Assembly: GCF_030316765.1 (NCBI RefSeq)
Contig: NZ_JASZYT010000005.1
Location: 186,001 to 250,000 of the forward strand
Direction of reading: 5' to 3'
Source: Variovorax saccharolyticus
Lineage (GTDB): Bacteria; Pseudomonadota; Gammaproteobacteria; Burkholderiales; Burkholderiaceae_C
DNA length: 64,000 nucleotides
Part shown: positions 50,896-60,320 of the stretch, piece after piece
Layout: each line of letters opens with the position of its first letter
Position numbering within the stretch: the stretch's first letter is position 1
The notes under the pieces: model-generated
Seen by the model: only the letters and a program-made list of their open reading frames with translations
Told to the model about the DNA's origin: nothing
Databases searched by the model: none
Position numbers and translations under genes: made by a program

Positions 50896-52407
50896 ATGGC
50901 GAAGAGCAAGAAACCGAACATTCTGGTGATGTGGGGCGACGACATCGGCCAGTCGAACCTGAGTTGCTACACGAAAGGGATGATGGGCTATCGCACGCCC
51001 AACATCGACCGGATCGCGAAGGAGGGCATGATCTTCACCGACGCCTACGCCGAGCAGAGCTGCACGGCCGGGCGCGCCTCCTTCATCACCGGCCAGTGCG
51101 GCCTGCGTACCGGCCTCACCAAGGTCGGCCTGCCCGGCGCCGAGCTGGGCCTCAAGGCCGAGGACATCACCATCGCCGAGGCGCTGAAGCCGCTTGGCTA
51201 TCGCACCGGCCAGTTCGGCAAGAACCACCTGGGCGACCGCGACGAGCATCTGCCGACGATGCACGGCTTCGACGAGTTCTTCGGCAACCTGTATCACCTG
51301 AATGCCGAGGAGGAGCCCGAGGAGGTCGACTATCCGAACGTGAAGGACTTCCCGGACTTCAAGAAGAAGTACGGCCCCCGCGGCGTGCTGCACTGCCATG
51401 CCGACGGCAAGGGCGGGCAGAAGATCGAGAACACCGGCCCGCTGACCAAGAAACGAATGGAAACCATCGACGATGAGTTCATGGTCGGGGCCAAAAAGTT
51501 CATCCAGGCCGCCCACGACGCCGGTGAACCCTTCTTCGTGTGGTTCAACACCTCGCACATGCACGCCTGGACGCACCCCAAGCCCGAGAGCGTCGGACAG
51601 TCCGGCCGCTGGCAGTCCGAATACCACGACGTGATGATCGACCACGACAAGCACATCGGCGAACTGCTCGACTTCCTGGACGAACTCGGCATCGCCGACA
51701 ACACCTTCGTGAAGTACAGCACCGACAACGGCCCGCACATGAACACCTGGCCGGATGCGGGCACGACCCCGTTCCGCAACGAAAAGAATTCGAGCTGGGA
51801 AGGTGCGTACCGAATTCCGCTTGTGGTTCGATTTCCCGGCGTGATCCCGGCCGGTTCGGAGTCGAACGAGATCGTCAGCCACCTCGACTGGTTCCCCACC
51901 ATCCTGGCGGCGGCCGGCGAGCCCGACATCAAGGAGAAGCTCAAGAAGGGCCACAAGATCGGCAAGACCACCTACAAGGTCCACCTCGACGGCTACAACC
52001 TGGTGCCCTATCTCACGGGCAAGGAAGCCAAGAGTCCGCGGCCGGGCTTCATCTACTTCACCGACGAGGGCGACGTCGCGGCGCTGCGCTACGACAACTG
52101 GAAGATGCTGTTCATGGAGCAGCGCGTCACGGGCACGCTCAAGATCTGGCAGGAGCCTTTCGTGGTGCTGCGCACGCCCTACATCTTCAACCTGCGCATG
52201 GACCCTTACGAGCGTGCGCAGATCACCTCGAACACCTTTTACGACTGGATGTTCAGGCACATCTACCTGCTGGTGCCTGCGCAGGCCATCGTCGGGGAGT
52301 TCCTGGCGACCTTCAAGGAATTCCCGCCGCGGCAAAAGGCAGCGAGCTTCAGCCTGGACCAGGTCATCGCGAAGATGACCGAGGCATCGGGCGGCGGCGG
52401 TCACTGA
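50896..52407 (+). CDS. Sulfatase, formylglycine type, cytoplasmic
   Basis: 503 residues; AAGGAG precedes the ATG. The sulfatase signature CTAGRASFITGQ places the cysteine that becomes formylglycine at residue 56, and metal ligands are in VMWGDDIG and TDNGPHMNTW. Ends with a ~100-residue extension. No signal peptide is present, so it should act in the cytosol, as in the Pseudomonas AtsA type; substrate unknown. No maturation enzyme is encoded in the window. It heads a set with a second sulfatase and a DUF1254 protein and is opposite a two-component system probably controlling it. Confidence 0.92.
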   Translation: MAKSKKPNILVMWGDDIGQSNLSCYTKGMMGYRTPNIDRIAKEGMIFTDAYAEQSCTAGRASFITGQCGLRTGLTKVGLPGAELGLKAEDITIAEALKPLGYRTGQFGKNHLGDRDEHLPTMHGFDEFFGNLYHLNAEEEPEEVDYPNVKDFPDFKKKYGPRGVLHCHADGKGGQKIENTGPLTKKRMETIDDEFMVGAKKFIQAAHDAGEPFFVWFNTSHMHAWTHPKPESVGQSGRWQSEYHDVMIDHDKHIGELLDFLDELGIADNTFVKYSTDNGPHMNTWPDAGTTPFRNEKNSSWEGAYRIPLVVRFPGVIPAGSESNEIVSHLDWFPTILAAAGEPDIKEKLKKGHKIGKTTYKVHLDGYNLVPYLTGKEAKSPRPGFIYFTDEGDVAALRYDNWKMLFMEQRVTGTLKIWQEPFVVLRTPYIFNLRMDPYERAQITSNTFYDWMFRHIYLLVPAQAIVGEFLATFKEFPPRQKAASFSLDQVIAKMTEASGGGGH

Positions 52408-52433
52408 CGCGGCCGGAGGGGTTCGCGCTGCAC

Positions 52434-52447
52434 TGCCCCAAGGTGCA
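52434..52447 (+). promoter_or_regulatory. TGCCCCAAGGTGCA motif between the sulfatase genes
   Basis: Exact 14-nt copy of the minus-strand sequence at 50736-50749, here 101 nt before the second sulfatase ATG. It also forms TGCAC-N9-GTGCA. Suggests an internal, co-regulated promoter. Confidence 0.55.
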
Positions 52448-52548
52448 ATTGCGCGCCGCATCGAACCACGTCATTCTTGAGCTCCGCCCGCAGCGACAAG
52501 GGGATGCTTCGTCCACCGGTTGGTGCGCGGCGCTCCAGGAGCAATGCG

Positions 52549-54942
52549 ATGGCAAAGAAGGCGAACCCTCCCGAATCGCGCCAGCAGGCCGCCGCCGGCA
52601 AGGCGCCCGCGAGCGGCACGCCCGCGATCCTGCCGCGGCCGGACTTCCACTTTCCCGGTGAGGTCGGGCGCACCTTCCTCGATTCGGACCCGGCCCGGTT
52701 CCCCAAGCCGGTCCAGGCGCCCAAGGGTGCGCCGAACATCGTCCTGATCCTCATCGACGATTGCGGCTTCGGCCAGTACGGCACCTTCGGCGGCGGCATC
52801 CCCTCTCCCACGATGGACAAGCTGGCCGCCGAAGGCCTGCGCTACAACCGCTTCCACACGACCGCGCTGTGCAGTCCCACGCGCGCGGCGCTGATCACCG
52901 GACGCAACCACCACTCGACCGCCTTCGCCGGCATCACCGAACTGGCGACGGGCTACGACGGCTACACCTGCATCCTGCCGCGCAGCTGCGGCACGATGGG
53001 CGAGGTGCTGCGCCAGAACGGCTACATGACGGCCTGGGTCGGCAAGAACCACAACACGCCGACATGGGAGACCAGCATGGCCGGGCCCTTCGACCGCTGG
53101 GCCAATGGACTGGGCTTCGATTATTTCTACGGTTTCAATGCGGGCGACATGAACCATTGGAATCCGATCCTCTACCAGAACCGTGATCTGGTGCCGGCCT
53201 CGACGGACCCCGACTACCACCTCACGACCGATCTCGCCGACAAGTCGATCGCCTGGGTGCGCCAGGCCAAGAGCGTCGCACCCGACCGGCCCTACTTCCT
53301 GTACCTGGCGACCGGCGCGACCCACGCACCGCACCACACGCCGGAGGACTGGATCGCCAAGTTCAAGGGCCAGTTCGACGGCGGCTGGGACAAGTACCGC
53401 GAGCAGACCCATGCCCGGCAACTCAAGCTCGGCGTGATCCCGAAGGGCACCCGGCTCACGACCCGCTCCAAGGGGCTGCCGGCATGGAGTTCGCTCAATG
53501 CCGACCAGAAGCGCCTGTATGCGCGGATGATGGAAGTCTTCGCGGGCTATGCCGCGCATTGCGACTTCGAGCTGGGCCGCGTGGTCGAGGCCTGCAAGCA
53601 GCTGCCCGATGCCGACAACACGATCTTCATCTACATCGCGGGCGACAACGGTGCCAGCGCCGAGGGCGGACTCGAGGGCTCGCTCTGCGAGAACATGTTC
53701 TTCAACGGCTTCTCCGAGAAGTGGCAGGACAACATCAAGGCGATCGACGAGCTGGGCGGCCCGAAGCACTTCAACCACTTCCCGTCCGCGTGGGCGCATG
53801 CAATGAACACGCCCTTCCAGTGGACCAAGCAGGTGGCGAGTCACTTCGGCGGCACCCGCAATCCGATGATCATCTCGTGGCCGGCGCGCATCAAGGACAA
53901 GGGCGCCCTGCGCGATCAGTTCCTCCACACCATCGACATCGTGCCGACGATCTACGAGCTCTGCGGCGTCACGGCGCCGGCCGTGCTGAACGGCGTCGTG
54001 CAGAAGCCGATCGAAGGCAAGAGCTTTGCCGACACCTTCGACAGCGCCGACGCCGGCAGCCCGCGCAAGACCCAGTACTTCGAGCTGGGCTGCAATCGCG
54101 GCCTCTATCACGACGGCTGGATGGCCTCGTCGCCGTCTTTCGTTCCGTGGGATCCGAACCGCCAGGAATGGGACCCCGACAAGGCGCCCTGGGAGCTCTA
54201 CAACATCGAGGAGGACTTCTCCCAGGCCAACGACCTGGCCAAAAAGCATCCGGATCAGTTGCGCAAGCTGCAGGATCTCTGGTGGGTGGAGGCCGCCAAG
54301 TACAACGTGCTGCCGCTCGACTGGCGGGCCACCATCCGCATGAACGCCGAGCTGATGGGGCGCCCCAGCCTGATCGCCGGGCGCAGCCGCATGACCTACT
54401 ACCCCGGCACCATCGGCCTGCCCGACGCCGCCTCGCCCGCGATGTGCAACAAGTCGTGGACCATCACGGCGGAGATCGCGGTGCCCGCGGGCAAGGCGGA
54501 AGGAATGATCGTCACGCACGGCGGCCTGGAGGGCGGCTACGGGCTCTACCTGCGCGACGGCAGGCCCACCTTCGTCTACAACTACCTGAGCATCGACCGG
54601 CCGACCTTCACGGCCAAGAGTGCGCTGCCACCGGGCAAGGCGACCCTGGTCGTCGCCTTCAAGTACGACGGGGGCGGGATGGGCAAGGGCGGCACCGTCA
54701 CCATGAGCGCGAACGGCAGAAAGATTGCCGAGGGCCGCCTGGAGCGGACGATCCCGATCCAGTTCTCCCTGGGCGAGGGACTGGACGTCGGCATGGACAT
54801 CGGCTCGCCGATCGACTTCAGCTACAAGATGCCATTCGCCTTCACGGGCAGCATCGAGAAGGTCACCGTCGAGCTGGGTCAGCTGGCGGCTGCACCCAAG
54901 GCGGCAAGCGCACGAGCGGCAACGCGGAGGAGCGCCAAATGA
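52549..54942 (+). CDS. Large sulfatase, formylglycine type
   Basis: 797 residues from ATG at 52549 with AGGAG 9 nt upstream. CSPTRAALITGR puts the formylglycine cysteine at residue 108; LIDDCGFGQYG and AGDNGASAEGG carry metal ligands. A C-terminal ~180-residue beta-rich part (after RSRMTYYPGTIGLP) probably covers the active site, as in larger arylsulfatases. The N-terminal ~60 residues are Ala/Pro/Lys-rich without a signal peptide. The stop overlaps the DUF1254 start (ATGA). Substrate unknown. Confidence 0.93.
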   Translation: MAKKANPPESRQQAAAGKAPASGTPAILPRPDFHFPGEVGRTFLDSDPARFPKPVQAPKGAPNIVLILIDDCGFGQYGTFGGGIPSPTMDKLAAEGLRYNRFHTTALCSPTRAALITGRNHHSTAFAGITELATGYDGYTCILPRSCGTMGEVLRQNGYMTAWVGKNHNTPTWETSMAGPFDRWANGLGFDYFYGFNAGDMNHWNPILYQNRDLVPASTDPDYHLTTDLADKSIAWVRQAKSVAPDRPYFLYLATGATHAPHHTPEDWIAKFKGQFDGGWDKYREQTHARQLKLGVIPKGTRLTTRSKGLPAWSSLNADQKRLYARMMEVFAGYAAHCDFELGRVVEACKQLPDADNTIFIYIAGDNGASAEGGLEGSLCENMFFNGFSEKWQDNIKAIDELGGPKHFNHFPSAWAHAMNTPFQWTKQVASHFGGTRNPMIISWPARIKDKGALRDQFLHTIDIVPTIYELCGVTAPAVLNGVVQKPIEGKSFADTFDSADAGSPRKTQYFELGCNRGLYHDGWMASSPSFVPWDPNRQEWDPDKAPWELYNIEEDFSQANDLAKKHPDQLRKLQDLWWVEAAKYNVLPLDWRATIRMNAELMGRPSLIAGRSRMTYYPGTIGLPDAASPAMCNKSWTITAEIAVPAGKAEGMIVTHGGLEGGYGLYLRDGRPTFVYNYLSIDRPTFTAKSALPPGKATLVVAFKYDGGGMGKGGTVTMSANGRKIAEGRLERTIPIQFSLGEGLDVGMDIGSPIDFSYKMPFAFTGSIEKVTVELGQLAAAPKAASARAATRRSAK

Positions 54943-56336
54943 ACCGGCCGCCGGTCTCGCCCGGTTGGGCTCGCGCATTGCCACCCGCTCCCGACGCGCG
55001 CGTGAGCATCACCGAGGCGTACGCGGCCCACGTTGCGCGCGATGTCTTCTTCTGGGCCTGGCCGCTGGTCAACCTGTACAACCGCCGGCTCGCCTTCTCG
55101 AAGATGAAGGAGCAGCGCTATGCCGGCCCGCTGCTCGAAGCGCCGCTCAACCGGCTGACCATGCTCAGGGACTATGTCGATCCCGAGGAGCGCAATGTCG
55201 CGTGCCCGAACCAGGACGTGGTCTACGGGCTCGGCATGCTGGCGCTGGATGTGTCGCCGGTGGTGCTCCAGGTGCCGGATTTCGGCGACCGCTTCTGGGT
55301 CTATCAGGTCGTCGATCTGCGTACCGACAGCTTCGTGCAACTTGGAAAGATGCACGGCAGCAGCCCTGGCTTCTACCTTCTGGTCGGGCCCGACTGGCGC
55401 GGCGAGGTTCCAAGGGGAATCACCCGCGTGTTTCGCGCATCGAGCCAGACCGGCCTGGTCGCGCCGCGCATCTTTCAGGACGATACGGCGCAGGACAAGG
55501 CAGCGATCCAGGCCGTCCTGACCGGGATCATGATGTATCCGCTTGCGGAGTACGACGGGCAGATGAAGCACATCGACTGGAGCAAGCTGCCCAAGGTGCC
55601 GGGTGGCCCGCCCGGCGAGGAAGAGACGCGATGGGTCTTGCCGGAGAGATTCTTCGATGAGCTGCCCGATGTCCTGGCCGATGCGCCGCCGCTGCCGGGC
55701 GAAGAGGCACGCTACGCGCAGGTGCTCGCGGTGCTGGCTGCTGCCAAGGACGATCCGAAGCTGAAGCAGGCGATGATCGAAGCGGCCAGGGACGCCGAAG
55801 AGAAGCTCGTGAATCCGTTGTTCCAGTTTCGCAACTACGGCCTGCGGCTGCCGCACCACTGGCGCACGATCTCGAACGAATCGGCCTTCGGCAGCGACTA
55901 TTTCACGCGGACTGCGGTTGCGAAGTCCAACATCCTGGTCAACTCGCCCGACGAGACCAAGTACTTCTACCAGGACCTGGACGAAGCGGGCCAGAGGCTC
56001 AACAGCGCGAACCGGTACACGGTCAGCTTTCCGAAGGATGGCACGCCACCGGTGAATGGCTTCTGGTCGCTCTCGATCTACAACGAGCACCATTTCTTCG
56101 TCGCCAACCCGATCGGTCGCTTCTCGGTCGGCACCAAGAACAAGGATCTCCAGCTGGCGGCCGACGGCTCGCTCACGATCCATGTCCAGACCGAAGCGCC
56201 CACCGACCCGGTGCAACGAGCCAACTGGCTGCCCGCGCCGAAGGGCGACTTCTCGCTCTATGTCCGCGCCTACTGGCCGAAGGTCGCGGCCATGGACGGC
56301 TCCTGGACACCACCGCCTGCCCGGCGAATCGACTAG
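54939..56336 (+). CDS. DUF1254/DUF1214 protein without signal peptide
   Basis: 465 residues; GGAGG lies upstream of the ATG, which overlaps the sulfatase stop. The N-terminal DUF1254 part (FFWAWPLVNLYNRRLAF, FGDRFWVYQVVDLRTDSF) and C-terminal DUF1214 part (FPKDGTPPVNGFWSLSIYN, ANWLPAPKGDFSLYVRAYWP) are both well kept. Most DUF1254 proteins are exported; this one appears cytosolic, like the two sulfatases before it. The three probably act together on a sulfated organic compound; biochemical role of DUF1254 is unknown. Confidence 0.9.
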   Translation: MNRPPVSPGWARALPPAPDARVSITEAYAAHVARDVFFWAWPLVNLYNRRLAFSKMKEQRYAGPLLEAPLNRLTMLRDYVDPEERNVACPNQDVVYGLGMLALDVSPVVLQVPDFGDRFWVYQVVDLRTDSFVQLGKMHGSSPGFYLLVGPDWRGEVPRGITRVFRASSQTGLVAPRIFQDDTAQDKAAIQAVLTGIMMYPLAEYDGQMKHIDWSKLPKVPGGPPGEEETRWVLPERFFDELPDVLADAPPLPGEEARYAQVLAVLAAAKDDPKLKQAMIEAARDAEEKLVNPLFQFRNYGLRLPHHWRTISNESAFGSDYFTRTAVAKSNILVNSPDETKYFYQDLDEAGQRLNSANRYTVSFPKDGTPPVNGFWSLSIYNEHHFFVANPIGRFSVGTKNKDLQLAADGSLTIHVQTEAPTDPVQRANWLPAPKGDFSLYVRAYWPKVAAMDGSWTPPPARRID

Positions 56337-56338
56337 GT

Positions 56339-59300
56339 GTGCGTCTGCTCTCCCAAGGCCATCCGCGTCGCCTTCGCCTCGCCGCATCCGGCCGCGAGAT
56401 GAGTCGCGTGTCGACGGGGGTCGTCACCGGTGCGCTGGCCTGCATGATTCCCGGGCCGGCCCTGGCGGACTGCCTGCCCAACCCGCCGGCCAGCGGCCAG
56501 ACCGTCACCTGCAGCGGACCCGCCCCCACGACCGTGCCGCTCGATGCGTCCGCGGCTTCCGGCGTGACGGTCAACGTCAACGCCGATGCCGTGATCACGG
56601 GCAGCGGCAACCTGATCGTGCTTGGAGCAGGCGCCCAGCTCAACAACTTCGGCAGCATCGAGCCGGTGTCCACCGGCGCCGGAAACATCGGCGTGGTGGC
56701 TCTCGGCGACAACAGCACGCTGCGCAACTTCGGGACGCTCGCGACCACCGGGTTCAATTCGCTGAGCTTCGTCAGCGTCGGGAACAACAGCGTCCTGCGC
56801 AACGAAGCGGGGGCGAGGATCACGATCTCGGGCGACCTCGCCACCGGCCTGATCGCCTCCAACAACGAAGGAAATCGCCTGGTCAACGCCGGCCAGATCA
56901 CATTGAACACCTTCCAGGGCGCGGGGATGTTCGCGCAGGCAAGCAATCGATCGGAACTGACGAACACCGCGACCGGCGCGATCGAATCCAATCTGGACGA
57001 GGCCTTCGGCATGGCGGCCATCGGCGGCACCGGCCATGCGTTGCGCAACGAGGGCAGCATCGTCACGCGGGGCCAGGGTTCGCACGGGATGCTGCTCGGC
57101 GAGGCGACCAACTCGACGCTGGTCAATGCCGGATCGATCACCACCTCGGGCGGCAGTTCGGAAACGGTCAACCGTGCGTTCGGCATGTTCGTGGCGGGCG
57201 GCCAGGGCAACACCCTGCAGAACACGGCCAGCGGCGTCATCACCGCCAGCGGGATCGGCTCCAGCGCCATCGAAGTCGCCGGCAGCGGCGGCAACCTGCT
57301 GCGCAACGACGGGACCCTGAACGTGGGCGGCACGGGTGCGCACGGGCTCTTCGTGCTCTCCGGCGCGGGCAACACGCTGGACAACCGCGGCATCGTCAAC
57401 ACCAGCGGTCAGCGCGGCAACGGCATGCGCGCAGACGACGGCGACAGCAGCTTCTTCAACAGCGGCGAACTCCTGGTCGGCGGCAGGGATGCATTCGGTG
57501 TCTTCATGCAGGGCAACAACAACACGCTGGTGAACAGCGGGACGATCCGGGCCTCGGGCATCAATGCCGACGGGGTGCTGTCCAACACCACGGCGGGTGG
57601 CTTCGTCGCCAGGATCGAGAACACGGGCTCCATCATCAGCGAGCGCGGTTTTGCGGTGCGGGGCGTGAACGGCCAGGAGACCGTGGTCAATGCCGGCGTC
57701 ATCCGCAGCGATGCCGGAACCGCGATCGACCTGCGCGCCGGTAACGACACGTTGATCCTGCGTGCGGGCTCCGTGATCACGGGGCTCGCCGACGGCGGTA
57801 CCGGCACCGACCGCGTGATCCTGGAAGGGGCGGGCACCGCCTCCAATGCGTTCGCCAACTTCGAGACGCTGCGCATGAGCGGCACCGACTGGACCTGGTC
57901 GGGCAGCGGCACATTCAACGACACGCAGATCGAGAGCGGCGTGCTGCGCGTGAGCGGGACCCTGACCAGTCCGGTGACCGTGCAGGCAGGAACCCAGTTG
58001 CGCATCGGAACCGGCGCGGCCAGCGGCACCGTGGCAGGCAGCATCACCGACAACGGCGCGGTGGTCTTCAACCGCAGCGACGACCTGAGCTACGGCGGCG
58101 TCATCGGGGGCACCGGCAGCCTGACCCAGCAGGGCCCCGGGACCCTGACCCTGACAGCGGCGAACAGCTATTCGGGCGGCACCACCATCGCTGGAGGCGT
58201 CCTCGGCGTCGGCGCCGACGCCAACCTCGGTGCCGCGAGCGGCGGGCTGACGTTCAACGCGGGCAGCTTGCGGCTCAGCGGCTCGTTCGACACGGCGCGC
58301 CCGGTCACGCTCAATGCCGGCGGCGGAACCATCGACACAGCCGGAACGACCAACGCCTTCTCCGGCGTGATCTCGGGTGCCGGCGCACTCGCCAAGGCGG
58401 GCAGCGGAACGCTGGTCCTGGTCGCCAACAACAGCTACGCAGGCGGCACGACCATCGCCGGCGGCACGCTGCAACTCGGCAACGGCGGAACCAGCGGCAG
58501 CGTGGCGGGCGACATCCTCAACAACGCCAACCTGGTCTTCAACCGCTCCGATACGCTGACCTATGCCGGCATCGTCAGCGGCACCGGCTCGATGAGCCAG
58601 CAAGGGCCGGGCCTGCTGATCCTGCCGGGCCATCACAGCTATTCCGGCCCGACGACCGTGCAGCAGGGGGCCTTGTGGGTCAACGGTTCGATCGCCTCCG
58701 CAACCACCGTCGCCGCGGCCGGCACGCTGGGCGGCACCGGCACGATCTTCGGCAATGTCCTGAACCGGGGCGTGGTCGCGCCGGGCAACTCGATCGGCAC
58801 GCTGACCATCAACGGCAACTACGTCGGGCAGGGCGGCGCAATCTTGCGGATCGAGTCGCAGGTGGGCAACGATGCCTCGCCCACGGACAAGCTGGTGATC
58901 GTCGGCGGCACCGTCACGGGTTCGACCGCGATGCAGGTGGTCAATCTCGGCGGTACCGGCGCGCTGACCACGGGGAGCGGCATTGCGGTGGTCCTGGGGG
59001 TCAATGGCGCAACGACGGCGGCCGGAGCGTTCTCGCTGGCCGCGCCGGTGGCAGCCGGGCCCTACGAGTACCTGCTGTACCGTGGCGGCATCACGGCGGG
59101 CACGGCCGAGAACTGGTATTTGCGATCGACCGCGCCGGCGACCCCGGTCGCATCCGTGGACATGCCCGTGCCGCCGCCCGTCCCGCAAGTGGCGCCGGGC
59201 TCTCCGCCTGTGCCGGCGGCCGCAGCGGGCCAGCCGCCGAGGCCGCTCTACCGTCCCGAGGTCGCCGTGCAGGCGGCTCTGCCGCCGCTCGCTGGCGAAC

Positions 59301-60196
59301 TGAGTCTCGTGACCCTCGGCACCTTCCACGAGCGGCGCGGCGAGCAGGGGCGCCTGAGCGGCAGCGGGCCGTTGGCTGCAGGCTGGGGTCGCGCGTTCGG
59401 CCAGTCGGACGAACAGCGCTGGTCCGGCGATGTGAGCCCCGAATTCGACGGCAGCATGTGGGGCGTGCAGCTCGGCGTGGACCTCTACGGCATCGACCGG
59501 ACCGATGGCCATCGCGACCGTTTCGGCGCCTTCTTCGGCCATGGGCAGGCTCGCGGCGATGTCCGGGGAACGGCGCTGGGCCGGTCGAACACCCCGGTCG
59601 GCCGGATCGAACTGGAGAACAACAGCCTCGGCGCCTACTGGACGCACATCGGCCCTTCGGACTGGTATGTCGATGGCGTCCTCATGCAGAGCTGGCTGGA
59701 TGGCGACCCGCGCTCGAACCGCGGGGTCGGGACGAGCACCGACGGGAATGCCTTCACGGCCTCCCTCGAAGCCGGCTATCCGATCGTGCTGGGCCGCGGC
59801 TGGACCCTCGAACCGCAGGGGCAGCTCATCTGGCAGCGCGTGTCGCTGGACGGCACGCAGGATCGCTTCTCGACGATCGCCTATGACGACCACGAGGGTT
59901 TCACCGGGCGCCTCGGCGTGCGCCTGCAGGGCTCGCTGCAATGGGGCGGAGCCGCCTGGCAGCCGTGGCTCAGGGCCAACCTCTGGCGCGGCGCGCACGG
60001 CACCGGGTCGGTCGTTTTCGGCGGCGTGCCGATCGCCACGCGCGGCGACGCCACGGCACTGGAGATAGGCGCCGGCATCGATGTGCAGATCACAAAGGCA
60101 GTCGGCTTCTACGCAACAGCCGGCTACACCACCAGCATCGACGGCGATCGCCGCAAGAGCATCGGCGGCAACGCCGGCGTGCGGGTGGCCTGGTAG
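56339..60196 (+). CDS. Type V autotransporter with beta-helix passenger
   Basis: 1285 residues from GTG at 56339, or 1265 from ATG at 56399; the longer form has an extended signal region. After the signal (ALACMIPGPALA) a Gly/Asn/Ser/Thr-rich passenger (to about residue 930) carries pectin-lyase-like rungs (NTLVNSGTIRASG, NTLDNRGIVNTSG) and three autotransporter-associated strand repeats (ANSYSGGTTIAGG, NNSYAGGTTIAGG, HHSYSGPTTVQQG). A Pro-rich linker precedes the C-terminal ~270-residue barrel, which ends GVRVAW with a terminal aromatic. No protease triad is evident. It starts 2 nt after the DUF1254 stop and may be read from the sulfatase operon. Confidence 0.92.
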   Translation: MRLLSQGHPRRLRLAASGREMSRVSTGVVTGALACMIPGPALADCLPNPPASGQTVTCSGPAPTTVPLDASAASGVTVNVNADAVITGSGNLIVLGAGAQLNNFGSIEPVSTGAGNIGVVALGDNSTLRNFGTLATTGFNSLSFVSVGNNSVLRNEAGARITISGDLATGLIASNNEGNRLVNAGQITLNTFQGAGMFAQASNRSELTNTATGAIESNLDEAFGMAAIGGTGHALRNEGSIVTRGQGSHGMLLGEATNSTLVNAGSITTSGGSSETVNRAFGMFVAGGQGNTLQNTASGVITASGIGSSAIEVAGSGGNLLRNDGTLNVGGTGAHGLFVLSGAGNTLDNRGIVNTSGQRGNGMRADDGDSSFFNSGELLVGGRDAFGVFMQGNNNTLVNSGTIRASGINADGVLSNTTAGGFVARIENTGSIISERGFAVRGVNGQETVVNAGVIRSDAGTAIDLRAGNDTLILRAGSVITGLADGGTGTDRVILEGAGTASNAFANFETLRMSGTDWTWSGSGTFNDTQIESGVLRVSGTLTSPVTVQAGTQLRIGTGAASGTVAGSITDNGAVVFNRSDDLSYGGVIGGTGSLTQQGPGTLTLTAANSYSGGTTIAGGVLGVGADANLGAASGGLTFNAGSLRLSGSFDTARPVTLNAGGGTIDTAGTTNAFSGVISGAGALAKAGSGTLVLVANNSYAGGTTIAGGTLQLGNGGTSGSVAGDILNNANLVFNRSDTLTYAGIVSGTGSMSQQGPGLLILPGHHSYSGPTTVQQGALWVNGSIASATTVAAAGTLGGTGTIFGNVLNRGVVAPGNSIGTLTINGNYVGQGGAILRIESQVGNDASPTDKLVIVGGTVTGSTAMQVVNLGGTGALTTGSGIAVVLGVNGATTAAGAFSLAAPVAAGPYEYLLYRGGITAGTAENWYLRSTAPATPVASVDMPVPPPVPQVAPGSPPVPAAAAGQPPRPLYRPEVAVQAALPPLAGELSLVTLGTFHERRGEQGRLSGSGPLAAGWGRAFGQSDEQRWSGDVSPEFDGSMWGVQLGVDLYGIDRTDGHRDRFGAFFGHGQARGDVRGTALGRSNTPVGRIELENNSLGAYWTHIGPSDWYVDGVLMQSWLDGDPRSNRGVGTSTDGNAFTASLEAGYPIVLGRGWTLEPQGQLIWQRVSLDGTQDRFSTIAYDDHEGFTGRLGVRLQGSLQWGGAAWQPWLRANLWRGAHGTGSVVFGGVPIATRGDATALEIGAGIDVQITKAVGFYATAGYTTSIDGDRRKSIGGNAGVRVAW

Positions 60197-60320
60197 ACGA
60201 AGCGCACGGTCATCGCATCTCCCACCGGTCGACCAAGACCCGCGGGAAGGGTATTCCATGACTTGTAATTGATTCATGTCTAAAGGAATATCGTGCCAGT
60301 CCCCAATGTGACGAGGAACG
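60197..60320. other. AT-rich 124-nt spacer with a split inverted repeat
   Basis: Between the autotransporter and the acylase gene. A sharply AT-rich segment (60251-60292) is bounded by TATTCC (60252-60257) and GGAATA (60285-60290), an inverted repeat 27 nt apart. A weak promoter-like pair (TTGTAA, GAATAT, 17 nt apart) lies within. GAGGAACG is the ribosome site of the next gene. Confidence 0.4.
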
